This document shows, in pieces, positions 1-5,340 of a DNA stretch of 6,084 bases. This DNA comes from Acidobacteriota bacterium (GTDB lineage Bacteria > Acidobacteriota > UBA6911 > JACQSX01). The position numbers and the translations under genes are program-made. Numbering within the stretch: the first letter of the stretch is position 1; the number at the start of each line of letters is the position of its first letter. The notes under the pieces were generated by a model that worked only from the letters and a program-made list of their open reading frames with translations, was not told where the DNA came from and made no database searches. The stretch lies in the NCBI GenBank assembly GCA_016199665.1, contig JACQGG010000237.1:1-6084 (forward strand). The letters are read 5' to 3'.

Positions 1-195
1 CTGGAGGTGGCTCAGATCCGCTCCTTTGAAGAAGGACTTTATCACTTCTTCAAAAGCGCCAAACCGGGATTTGTCGCCAAACTGACCGAGCAGAAGTCAC
101 TGGACGACGCGATGCGCCAGGAGGTCAAAGAAGCGCTTTTGGAATACAAGCAGCGGTTCCTGGCAGAAAAGCAGGGCGCCGCGGCCGCGAGATGA
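1..195 (+). CDS. atpA: ATP synthase F1 subunit alpha, 3' end (5' part outside window)
   Basis: This is the C-terminal 64 residues of the F1 alpha subunit, which forms the alpha3beta3 hexamer with beta and carries non-catalytic nucleotide sites. The frame is open from base 1 and ends at TGA 193-195. The visible part, starting LEVAQIRSFEEGLYHFF and continuing to an EVKEALLEYKQRF helix, matches the alpha-helical C-terminal domain that follows the nucleotide-binding domain; the P-loop is upstream and not visible. The GTG at position 7 is an internal valine codon, not a start. The next gene, 103 bp downstream, is atpG, as in nearly all bacterial atp operons. The tail ends in an alanine-rich stretch and Arg, a normal variable end for this subunit. 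Confidence 0.93.
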   Translation: MEVAQIRSFEEGLYHFFKSAKPGFVAKLTEQKSLDDAMRQEVKEALLEYKQRFLAEKQGAAAAR

Positions 196-206
196 TGCGC
201 CGGTGA

Positions 207-291
207 CGGGTATCGGGTGGCGGTTAGCTGGGAGGCCAAAGACCTCCCGATTGCGCGCTTCCGACTCCTGACCCCCGGTATCCAATACCCG
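207..291. repeat. Inverted heptamer array with internal hairpin in the atpA-atpG spacer
   Basis: Three in-register 7-bp units lie on the + strand at 207-227 (CGGGTAT, CGGGTGG, CGGTTAG). Three lie on the - strand at 291-271 (CGGGTAT, TGGATAC, CGGGGGT). The outer units 207-213 and 285-291 are perfect inverted repeats; the second pair matches partly. Inside sits a 6-bp hairpin, GGGAGG 230-235 with CCTCCC 243-248 and a 7-nt loop. The transcript could fold into one long interrupted stem-loop ending 7 nt before the atpG start. There is no T-run, so a simple intrinsic terminator is unlikely. A translational or mRNA-processing role is possible but inferred. Confidence 0.6.
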
Positions 292-298
292 AATCGAA

Positions 299-1165
299 AT
301 GCCTAACCTTAGAGACGTTCGCCGGAGAATCCGAAGCGTCCGGAATATTCAGAAGACGACCCGGGCGATGAAGTTTGTTTCAGCCAGCAAGCTGAAACGG
401 GCCCAGGACCGGGTTGTCGCCGCCAGACCCTACGCAAATCGCATGCTTGCGGTCCTAAACAGCCTGATTTTGAGAGTCGAAAACAAGGAGCACCCCCTGC
501 TGAAACGCCGGGGTTCGGGACGCATTCTGCTGGTTGTAATCACTGGGGACAAGGGGTTGTGCGGCGCTTTTAACAGCAATATCGTCAAGGCAGGGGTCGC
601 TTTCTTGAACGAGCACTCTCAAGCCGAGCTGGCGCTGACTGCGATCGGGAAGAAAGGGTACGACTACTTCAAGCGGCGGCCCTATGAGATGCGCGAGCAG
701 TACATCAATATTATGGGCAAGCTTGAATACGGCGAAGCCAAGCGGATCGCCGACTTCATCATCCGGCAGTATGGTTCTGAGGCGCTGGACGAAGTATACG
801 TCGTTTACAACGAATTCAAGTCGGTGATTCGGCAGCGCGTGGTGGTGGAGCGGCTGTTGCCGATCGGCGAGATTGCGGGACTGGGGATGAATGGAAGTGC
901 CCAGCTCGAATATCTTTACGAGGACAAGCCTCAGGTCATTTTTGACCATCTGCTGCCGAGGCATGTCGAGGTCCAGTTGTTTCGGGCAATGCTGGAATCG
1001 GCGGCATCGGAGCACGGGGCCCGGATGACCGCGATGGATGCGGCGACCACCAACGCCAAGGAGATGATCGACCGCCTGACGCTCAATATGAACCGGATCC
1101 GCCAGGCGAGCATCACCAAGGAAATCATAGAGATTGTCAGCGGCGCCAACGCGCTGGCGGAATGA
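299..1165 (+). CDS. atpG: ATP synthase F1 subunit gamma
   Basis: Gamma is the central rotor shaft of F1: its coiled coil turns inside the alpha3beta3 ring and couples proton flow through Fo to ATP synthesis on the inner face of the membrane. The 288 residues are full length for the family. The N-terminal helix (residues 1-60) has the typical pattern MPNLRDVRRRIRSVRN followed by AMKFVSASKLKRAQ. The central Rossmann-like domain carries GDKGLCGAFN at 83-92. The C-terminal helix (about 230-285) ends in TNAKEMIDRL and ITKEIIEIVSGANAL, the conserved shaft segment. The ATG at 299 is chosen because the conserved N-terminus begins there. No Shine-Dalgarno is visible before it, only the 3' arm of the spacer inverted repeat. 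The stop is TGA 1163-1165, 49 bp before atpD. Confidence 0.97.
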   Translation: MPNLRDVRRRIRSVRNIQKTTRAMKFVSASKLKRAQDRVVAARPYANRMLAVLNSLILRVENKEHPLLKRRGSGRILLVVITGDKGLCGAFNSNIVKAGVAFLNEHSQAELALTAIGKKGYDYFKRRPYEMREQYINIMGKLEYGEAKRIADFIIRQYGSEALDEVYVVYNEFKSVIRQRVVVERLLPIGEIAGLGMNGSAQLEYLYEDKPQVIFDHLLPRHVEVQLFRAMLESAASEHGARMTAMDAATTNAKEMIDRLTLNMNRIRQASITKEIIEIVSGANALAE

Positions 1166-1204
1166 GGTTTAACCTTGACGTTGAACTTTAGACTTTCTGG
1201 AAGC

Positions 1205-1209
1205 GAGGA
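1205..1209 (+). promoter_or_regulatory. Shine-Dalgarno for atpD
   Basis: GAGGA sits 5 nt before the ATG at 1215 and supports that start. It contrasts with atpG, which lacks such a signal. Confidence 0.7.
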
Positions 1210-1214
1210 AGCGA

Positions 1215-2630
1215 ATGCACGAAGGTAAAGTGACTCAGGTGATCGGTCCGGTAGTGGACGTAGAATTCCCGGAAGGCCACATGCCGCAGATTTACAATGC
1301 GGTGCGCGTGGTCAGTGAGGGTTTTGACACCCCGTTTGAGATCAACATCGTCACCGAGGTGCAGCAGCATCTGGGCGAGGGCGTGGTGCGCTGCGTCGCG
1401 ATGCAGCCGACCGATGGCGTTGTCCGCGGGATGAAAGCAATCGACGCGGGTGAGGGAATTACTGTTCCGGTGGGCCGGGAAACGCTGGGGCGCGTCATTA
1501 ACGTGATCGGAGAGCCGGTGGACAAGCTGGGCCCGGTGGGGGCCAAGATGCGTTATCCCATTCATCGACCGGCGCCCAGCTTTGAGGACCAGAGCACGGA
1601 AACGCAGATGCTGGAAACCGGCATTAAGGTGATCGATCTGATTGAGCCCTTCGTCCGCGGCGGTAAGATTGGCCTCTTTGGCGGTGCAGGCGTGGGCAAA
1701 ACGGTTGTCATCATGGAGCTGATCAACCGGATTGCGACACAGCACGGAGGATTTTCGGTTTTTGGCGGCGTGGGAGAGCGGACTCGGGAAGGGAACGACC
1801 TTTGGCTGGAAATGAAGGAATCCGGGGTCATTTCGAAGGCGGCGCTCGTGTACGGACAGATGACCGAGCCGCCGGGCGCGCGATTGCGCGTCGCGCTGAC
1901 TGCGCTGACCGTGGCGGAATACTTTCGCGACGAGGAAGGGCAGGACGTGCTGCTGTTTATCGACAACATCTTCCGTTTTACGCAGGCGGGGTCCGAGGTT
2001 TCAGCTCTGCTGGGGCGTATGCCGAGCGCGGTAGGGTATCAGCCGAATCTTGCCACCGAACTGGGCGAGCTGCAGGAGCGCATCACCACAACCAAGAAAG
2101 GGTCGATTACCTCAATCCAGGCCATTTACGTCCCTGCCGATGACTATACCGACCCGGCGCCGGCGACCACGTTTGCGCATCTGGATGCGACCACCAACCT
2201 GGAGCGCTCGATTGCGGAGCAGGGGATCTACCCGGCCGTTGACCCGCTTGCCTCCACCTCTCGCATTCTGGATCCGCGTGTCATCGGAGAAGAGCACTAC
2301 CGCGTGGCGCGGGCGGTTCAGGGAGTCCTGCAGCGATACAAGGAATTGCAGGATATCATCGCCATCCTTGGCGTTGATGAATTGTCCGAGGATGACAAGC
2401 TCGTCGTGGCGCGGGCCCGCAAGATTCAGAAATTTCTCTCCCAGCCGTTCTTTGTAGCCGAGCAGTTTACCGGAATCCCGGGCAAGTATGTGCCGCTGAA
2501 GGAGACCGTGCGGGGTTTCAAGGAAATCGTGGAAGGCAAGCACGACGACATCCCGGAGCAGGCCTTCTATATGCTGGGCGGGATCGAAGAGGTGGTCCAG
2601 CGCCACAAGGAGTCTGCGGCGGCGGCGTAG
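1215..2630 (+). CDS. atpD: ATP synthase F1 subunit beta (catalytic)
   Basis: Beta carries the catalytic nucleotide sites of F1, where ADP and phosphate become ATP. The 471 residues are the usual bacterial length. The N-terminal beta-barrel covers about 1-78. The nucleotide-binding domain follows, with Walker A GGAGVGKT at 156-163, the GERTREGNDL motif at 187-196 (which includes the catalytic glutamate of GER), and Walker B LLFID at 246-250. The family signature PAVDPLASTS lies at 340-349, and DELSEDDK at 388-395 is the conserved DELSEED loop that contacts gamma. All key residues are present. The start ATG has GAGGA 5 nt upstream. The gene lies 49 bp after atpG and 9 bp before atpC, so co-transcription is expected. 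Confidence 0.98.
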   Translation: MHEGKVTQVIGPVVDVEFPEGHMPQIYNAVRVVSEGFDTPFEINIVTEVQQHLGEGVVRCVAMQPTDGVVRGMKAIDAGEGITVPVGRETLGRVINVIGEPVDKLGPVGAKMRYPIHRPAPSFEDQSTETQMLETGIKVIDLIEPFVRGGKIGLFGGAGVGKTVVIMELINRIATQHGGFSVFGGVGERTREGNDLWLEMKESGVISKAALVYGQMTEPPGARLRVALTALTVAEYFRDEEGQDVLLFIDNIFRFTQAGSEVSALLGRMPSAVGYQPNLATELGELQERITTTKKGSITSIQAIYVPADDYTDPAPATTFAHLDATTNLERSIAEQGIYPAVDPLASTSRILDPRVIGEEHYRVARAVQGVLQRYKELQDIIAILGVDELSEDDKLVVARARKIQKFLSQPFFVAEQFTGIPGKYVPLKETVRGFKEIVEGKHDDIPEQAFYMLGGIEEVVQRHKESAAAA

Positions 2631-2636
2631 AGAGGA
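2631..2636 (+). promoter_or_regulatory. Shine-Dalgarno for atpC
   Basis: AGAGGA begins right after the atpD TAG stop and lies only 3 nt before the atpC ATG. The spacing is short, so reinitiation by ribosomes leaving atpD is plausible. Confidence 0.55.
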
Positions 2637-2639
2637 ACC

Positions 2640-3080
2640 ATGGCGAATCTTCCAGAGAAACTTCGATTGGAAATCGTCACTCCGGATCGCCTGCTCTTCA
2701 GCGGCGAAGTCGACGAGGTCTCCGTTCCCGGAGTTCAAGGCTACCTTGGGATTCTTCCCGGCCACGCTCCCTTGCTGTCCGAGTTGAAGATCGGCGAGAT
2801 CATGCTGCGACAGGGAGACAGGCGGGTTTACTTCTTCTGCTCCTGGGGGTTCCTTGAGGTCTTGCCGGATCGGGTTTCGGTGCTGGCCGAGATTGCCGAA
2901 CGTCCCGATGAGATCGATGTCAGCCGGGCCCAGCAGGCCAAAGACAGAGCTGAGAAGCGGCTGAAGTCAAAGGATCCGGAGACGGATTTCAACCGTGCCA
3001 AGGTGGCGCTGGAGCGGGCGCTGATCCGGCTTCAGGTCGCCGGCAAGGCGGGTGTCGGGCGGCTCGGGGCGGGGAGTTAG
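2640..3080 (+). CDS. atpC: ATP synthase F1 subunit epsilon
   Basis: Epsilon binds the foot of gamma and the c-ring. In many bacteria its C-terminal helices inhibit ATP hydrolysis. The 146 residues are in the family range. The N-terminal beta-sandwich (about 1-88) has the characteristic run TPDRLLFSGEVDEVSVPG (14-31) and then LGILPGHAPLL (36-46). The C-terminal helical hairpin (about 92-135) is present and complete, with DVSRAQQAKDRAEKRL and a second helix rich in Ala, Arg and Leu. A Gly-rich tail of about 12 residues follows. The ATG at 2640 fits the conserved N-terminus. This is the last gene of the atp operon; the downstream spacer holds a large inverted heptamer element rather than an obvious T-tailed terminator. 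Confidence 0.95.
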   Translation: MANLPEKLRLEIVTPDRLLFSGEVDEVSVPGVQGYLGILPGHAPLLSELKIGEIMLRQGDRRVYFFCSWGFLEVLPDRVSVLAEIAERPDEIDVSRAQQAKDRAEKRLKSKDPETDFNRAKVALERALIRLQVAGKAGVGRLGAGS

Positions 3081-3103
3081 CATATCGCGGTTTCCGAGCG
3101 CGG

Positions 3104-3331
3104 AATTCAGAAGGCGGAAGGCGGAATTCAGGAAAGCAGAAGGCGGAAAGCAGAAAGCAGAAAGCGGAAAGCGAAAGGCGGAAGGCGGATGTGAGTTGTT
3201 CCCGAAGGCGCGTCCCGGGTTCTTGGATCTCCGGACTTCACCGCATTTGGGTAGATCCGTTCAGACCCTCCGCGAAGCTCCGCAGTAGGCTGCCTTCCGC
3301 CTTCTGAATTCCGTTTTCTGCTTTATGCTTT
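3104..3331. repeat. Inverted heptamer repeat element between atpC and tRNA-Gln
   Basis: The left arm (3104-3188) is twelve 7-bp units in one register apart from a single extra G at 3132. The order is AATTCAG, AAGGCGG x2, AATTCAG, then from 3133 AAAGCAG, AAGGCGG, AAAGCAG x2, AAAGCGG, AAAGCGA and AAGGCGG x2. The right arm (3290-3331) has six units of the same type on the - strand: AAGGCAG, AAGGCGG, AATTCAG, AAAACGG, AAAGCAG and AAAGCAT, listed from 3290 upward. Positions 3101-3122 and 3292-3313 form a perfect 22-bp inverted repeat. About 100 bp of single-copy sequence lies between the arms (3189-3289), where I see no gene. The + frame reading through it gives a low-complexity RKAEGGK-like peptide that is not a credible protein. 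Function is unknown; a transcript could form a long hairpin. Confidence 0.85.
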
Positions 3332-3352
3332 CGGCACGCGCAATTCCGCTGG

Positions 3353-3378
3353 TTGTCACCGCCGCTTTGCTTTAAAAT
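3353..3378 (+). promoter_or_regulatory. Possible sigma70-like promoter of tRNA-Gln
   Basis: TTGTCA (3353-3358) and TAAAAT (3373-3378) resemble -35 and -10 boxes and end 20 nt before the mature tRNA 5' end. The 14-nt spacer is shorter than the usual 16-18, so this is only a candidate. Confidence 0.3.
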
Positions 3379-3398
3379 TTCATCCTTCGCAGCCGCAC

Positions 3399-3472
3399 TG
3401 CCCGGTGGTGTAACGGCAACACGCCTGACTCTGGATCAGGTTATCGAGGTTCGAATCCTTGCCGGGCAGCCA
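3399..3472 (+). tRNA. tRNA-Gln (anticodon CTG)
   Basis: A complete cloverleaf can be drawn by eye. The acceptor stem is TGCCCGG (3399-3405) with CCGGGCA (3462-3468), discriminator G3469 and an encoded CCA (3470-3472). The D arm is GTG (3408-3410) with CAC (3420-3422). The anticodon stem is CCTGA (3424-3428) with TCAGG (3436-3440) around the 7-nt loop CTCTGGA, which places anticodon CTG at 3431-3433; it reads CAG, glutamine. The T arm is CGAGG with CCTTG around TTCGAAT. All stems pair, apart from a G-T in the T stem. The accessory block starts downstream of its 3' end. Confidence 0.96.
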
Positions 3473-3691
3473 AACCTTTACTTACAGCGGTTCGGCGGTC
3501 CCAGCTTTTTCCAGGTGTCAGTTTTCATGCCGGAGTGGAGGGCGGAATCGGCAGCAGGATCCTTGTCGCTATTGTCGGATCGGGCACTTGATCGTTATTG
3601 AAGGGCTGCTTCCCGACAGGAGGGTTTCCCCGTGACGGCGCACGGGTCAGCCGATCCAATGCGATTTGCTCGTCGGGGCGCCATCGCGCCT
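3473..3691. other. Spacer between tRNA-Gln and the accessory block, no gene recognised
   Basis: I see no supportable gene. A small hairpin CCCGTG (3629-3634) with CACGGG (3641-3646) has no T-run on either side, so it is not called a terminator. The short open frames crossing this region have no recognisable family features. Confidence 0.5.
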
Positions 3692-3723
3692 CAGTGTTGG
3701 ATGGCCTCGTCGCTTCAAAGCGC
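3692..3723 (-). repeat. Cassette-boundary-like motif, left copy
   Basis: On the + strand the sequence runs CAGT, GTTGGAT, GGCCT and then TTCAAAGCG. A similar string is found at 4420-4447 (CAGT-AT-GTTGG-GCGGCC-TTCAAAGCG), differing by short gaps. Read on the gene strand it contains ATCCAAC (3702-3696), a perfect RYYYAAC R''-type box 27 nt after the stop of the HXXEE gene. A partner TTGGAT (3659-3654, - strand) gives a weak inverted repeat, but the L boxes are not convincing. It may be the remnant of a decayed attC. Confidence 0.35.
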
Positions 3724-3728
3724 ACTCG

Positions 3729-4133
3729 CTATCTCTGGACGTGATCTGGACCCTGAGCGCGCCCAAGCGTCACACCCAGCCAGCCCGCGCAACACAGGAG
3801 CAGTGGCGCGGTCGCAACCCCCGCGATGTACTCGCCCCGTCCAGCCGCGAGCAAGAGATGCCCCGTGCCGTTGCTGGCCTCAAGGATCGTCCAGAACCAG
3901 GCCCAACCCCTCCCGGAACGGTGATCTTTCCGCACGCGCGCGAAATAGCACCAGAGGCCGAACAAAATCAAAGCTCCGTTAACCGTTGCAAAGCCCATGG
4001 CGAGATTGCTGCTCACCAAACCGCTGATGATTCGAGCTGGAGCCAGGACTTCATAGAGACGGAAGACATATTCCTCGACTGAATGCGCCACCTGCGTCAG
4101 GATGAGTGCTAAAAACAACCTCTGACTTCTCAA
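3729..4133 (-). CDS. HXXEE-type integral membrane protein, in the toxin position of an antitoxin gene
   Basis: The 134-residue hydrophobic protein has about four membrane segments (roughly 5-23, 38-64, 75-97 and 103-124). It carries the hallmarks of HXXEE family membrane proteins (PF13787): HSVEE at 17-21 near the N-terminus, then a helix with Glu85, Asn88 and His92 (EASNGTGH) and a YIAGVATAPLL segment. These polar residues in membrane helices suggest a metal or substrate site, but no activity is established for the family to my knowledge. The start is TTG 4133-4131, overlapping the TGA of the upstream antitoxin gene (ATTGA); the frame has no better start further upstream and the HXXEE motif sits where the family normally has it. 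The overlap predicts translational coupling. A ParE/RelE toxin would be expected at this position. Confidence 0.7.
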   Translation of the reverse strand: MRSQRLFLALILTQVAHSVEEYVFRLYEVLAPARIISGLVSSNLAMGFATVNGALILFGLWCYFARVRKDHRSGRGWAWFWTILEASNGTGHLLLAAGRGEYIAGVATAPLLLCCAGWLGVTLGRAQGPDHVQR

Positions 4134-4357
4134 TCGCCGCTCTTCAGACGTCTCCGTACCTCTTCCCAGGGGACCGCTGTTTCCGGAGCGGCCTCGTGCT
4201 CAGCCAAGCGCCTTTCGAGTTCTTCGCGCTGGGCCTGAGTAAGGGTCAACTCCTCAGCCTTCTGGGTATCATCCAGGCTTTCCCAGAGCGCCATGGCGAG
4301 ATCCGCCCGTGTCCCTGCGGAAAGATTCAACAGATCTTCGAGTCGAGTAGGTGACAT
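4130..4357 (-). CDS. Addiction-module antitoxin-like protein (TIGR02574/PF09720 type)
   Basis: The 75-residue acidic, mostly helical protein fits the small putative addiction module family. It has an N-terminal LLNLSAGTRADLAMALWESLDD helix pair (9-30), a helix QREELERRLAEHE (43-55) and the diagnostic C-terminal AVPWEEVRRRL (61-71). Such proteins are usually the antitoxin encoded just before a ParE/RelE-type toxin, and the C-terminal segment normally binds the toxin. No toxin is visible; the overlapping downstream frame encodes an HXXEE membrane protein. The ATG at 4357 has GGGAGA (4373-4368, - strand) about 10 nt upstream. The start lies soon after the degenerate boundary at 4369-4432, as expected for a cassette gene. 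Confidence 0.8.
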   Translation of the reverse strand: MSPTRLEDLLNLSAGTRADLAMALWESLDDTQKAEELTLTQAQREELERRLAEHEAAPETAVPWEEVRRRLKSGD

Positions 4358-4368
4358 ATACTTTCATT

Positions 4369-4432
4369 CTCCCACGGTGTGATTCGCACGGCAAGCTGAT
4401 GCGCAATCCACGCCACTGACAGTATGTTGGGC
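4369..4432 (-). other. Candidate degenerate attC site
   Basis: On the gene strand, GCCCAAC (4432-4426) is a perfect RYYYAAC R'' box, 21 nt after the stop of the DUF2442 gene. It is followed by GTGGATTGCGCA and later TGCGAATCACAC, which form an inverted repeat with one extra G in the first arm, like the L''/L' arrangement of attC. The expected R' (GTTRRRY) is missing; GTGGGAG (4375-4369) is the closest remnant. Spacer lengths do not fit well. The position, between two gene pairs, is what an attC would have, but the call is weak. Confidence 0.3.
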
Positions 4433-4447
4433 GGCCTTCAAAGCGTG
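4420..4447 (-). repeat. Cassette-boundary-like motif, right copy
   Basis: This is the second copy of the string described at 3692-3723: CAGT, GTTGG, GGCC and TTCAAAGCG in the same order. The two copies bracket the antitoxin-HXXEE pair about 730 bp apart, each just after the stop codon of the preceding minus-strand gene. Confidence 0.35.
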
Positions 4448-4453
4448 GACTGC

Positions 4454-4750
4454 TCAGGTTCGGATCGCCTGCCATTGCTGGGCTCGTTCGCGCAATGCTC
4501 GCGCGTGTATCGGCCAGTCGTGCAGTGTTGCGGGATCGAAGTCAGCTCCGTTCGGCCAAACCAATGTGTGAACCTCCGGATCGATTCTGACCGCATTAAA
4601 GAGGTTCACGTCGTTAAGCGGCGTATATAGTTCTCCCGATAAGACAGGCCGAAAATCGATGGTCTGCGTAGTGTCGTCGTCGAAGCGAACACGTAGAGTG
4701 TACGGGGCCACAATCTCCAATCCGACGACTCGATAAATGGGATGGTTCAT
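4454..4750 (-). CDS. DUF2442 protein, partner of the DUF4160 gene
   Basis: The 98-residue protein has the DUF2442 (PF10387) pattern: a beta-rich N-terminal half with LRVRFDDDTTQTIDF (19-33), then GELYTPLNDVNLFNAV (39-54), and the typical end of the domain WPNGADFDPATL (65-76). It starts at ATG 4750, 4 nt after the TAG of the DUF4160 gene, so the two are almost certainly co-translated. DUF4160 and DUF2442 genes are often adjacent in bacterial and integron contexts and have been regarded as putative toxin-antitoxin pairs; the biochemical role is unknown. The C-terminal about 20 residues are an Arg/Gln-rich helix. Its stop TGA (4456-4454) lies 21 nt before the candidate R'' box. Confidence 0.85.
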   Translation of the reverse strand: MNHPIYRVVGLEIVAPYTLRVRFDDDTTQTIDFRPVLSGELYTPLNDVNLFNAVRIDPEVHTLVWPNGADFDPATLHDWPIHARALRERAQQWQAIRT

Positions 4751-4754
4751 TTCT

Positions 4755-5024
4755 CTATTTTAACGGCTCAATTGCCGCCGGCGCCCTGCCTTGTTGCAAG
4801 GCTTCCCAGTCGGCGATCAATTCCTGCTGATGCAGTTCGGCCCAGGCCACAACGAGTCTGGTCTGCCGCCTGGGTAGCGAACCTGCAATCAATTCAACCG
4901 GATCAATGCTGAAAATGCCAACCTCTTCTTGATAATAAGCATGGAAATGCGGGATGTGATGCTGAGCGCCGACCTCCATAAACATTCGAATGATGATGCC
5001 GAAGAAGCGGCTAAGTTCAGGCAC
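4755..5024 (-). CDS. DUF4160 protein, putative toxin-antitoxin component
   Basis: The 89-residue protein matches DUF4160 (PF13711). The N-terminus MPELSRFFGIIIRMF is followed by the signature HIPHFHAYY (23-31), then a short beta segment VGIFSIDP. A C-terminal helical part has LPRRQTRLVVAWAELHQQELIADWEAL (50-76). The clustered histidines of HxPHFHA suggest a metal-binding or catalytic site, but no activity is established. The start is GTG 5024-5022, chosen because the family N-terminus begins there; no clear Shine-Dalgarno precedes it. The gene begins 54 nt after the attC recombination point at 5079/5078, the usual short leader of an integron cassette gene. DUF2442 follows after 4 nt. Confidence 0.85.
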   Translation of the reverse strand: MPELSRFFGIIIRMFMEVGAQHHIPHFHAYYQEEVGIFSIDPVELIAGSLPRRQTRLVVAWAELHQQELIADWEALQQGRAPAAIEPLK

Positions 5025-5072
5025 AACGCATTCTACATTTCAGGAATGAACGCGACCACTTTTCCGTCGTCC

Positions 5073-5138
5073 GCCCAACGTGCCGCTAACCGGCGCGCGC
5101 CGATCTTGCGCGCGTCCGTGTTGAGCGGCGTGTTATGC
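5073..5138 (-). other. Integron attC recombination site 1 (66 bp)
   Basis: On the - strand the order is as follows. R'' GCATAAC (5138-5132), 5-nt spacer ACGCC, L'' GCTCAAC (5126-5120), a GC-rich stem CGGACGCGCGC, loop, GCGCGCGCCGG, L' GTTAGC (5090-5085), 5-nt spacer GGCAC, R' GTTGGGC (5079-5073, a perfect GTTRRRY). The arms pair over almost their whole length: GCTCAAC against GTT-AGC leaves one unpaired C in L'', the extrahelical base that sets strand choice for the integrase. Equal spacers, core boxes, extrahelical base and size all match attC. The orientation agrees with the genes, so it closes the BrnT cassette. Confidence 0.85.
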
Positions 5139-5340
5139 GTGACGTCTTCTCCGTTAATTCCAACAGTCCAGATAAGGCATCGTTTACTGCACGCGATGTC
5201 GGAAACGCCTTCGCGACCGGCGGCTCAAGCAGCGCCACGGCTGTACCCTTCGCCACCTCAGCGTAAAACTTTCCTCGCTCCAGCTTCGCAAAATCTGAAC
5301 GCTTGTACTCTCGCCGCATATCGTCTTTAGCCTTCTTCAT
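5086..5340 (-). CDS. Antitoxin of the BrnT-type toxin, C-terminal tail encoded by attC
   Basis: The 84-residue protein resembles short antitoxins of the type (M)RxEYxRSDF...RGKFY...VALLEPPVAKAFPTSRAVNDALSGLL. The core is residues 8-62: a basic N-terminus, ERGKFY at 21-26, and a dimerisation/DNA-binding-like segment at 36-62. It is not the classic BrnA sequence. The start ATG lies inside the toxin gene (14-bp overlap, other frame) with AGGAAG (5350-5345) 4 nt upstream, so translation is coupled to the toxin. From residue 68 the frame enters R'' of attC site 1 and runs through it, adding an Arg/Thr/Ser-rich tail of 17 residues, then stops at TAG 5088-5086 inside L'. The tail is therefore set by recombination-site sequence. 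Confidence 0.75.
   Translation of the reverse strand: MKKAKDDMRREYKRSDFAKLERGKFYAEVAKGTAVALLEPPVAKAFPTSRAVNDALSGLLELTEKTSRITRRSTRTRARSARAG

Noticed and set aside
1188..1745. 185-aa - frame within atpD
   Set aside because: Antisense shadow of the beta subunit gene; composition is that of a reverse frame (His/Arg-rich) and no motif is recognisable. The same applies to the long - frames at 455-1015, 1562-1969 and 2112-2765.
3104..3188. CRISPR array
   Set aside because: The 7-bp units are contiguous with no spacers; this is tandem repeat DNA.
3052..3288. 78-aa + frame overlapping the end of atpC and crossing the heptamer array
   Set aside because: The peptide is a read-out of 7-bp repeats (RKAEGGKQKAESGK type) with no family features and no ribosome-binding site.
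3629..3646. Hairpin as terminator for the minus-strand genes
   Set aside because: A 6-bp stem with 6-nt loop exists but no T-run follows on either strand.
3632..4082. Two overlapping + frames (3632-3982 and 3666-4082)
   Set aside because: They lie antisense to the HXXEE gene, which has coherent membrane segments and family motifs. The + peptides are Pro/Arg/Ser-rich with no features.
4269..4475. 68-aa - frame overlapping the addiction-module antitoxin start
   Set aside because: It is out of frame with the recognisable antitoxin, spans the boundary region and has no family pattern.
4929..5330. 133-aa + frame
   Set aside because: It crosses attC site 1 and runs antisense to the DUF4160 and antitoxin genes, which are clearly recognisable on the other strand.
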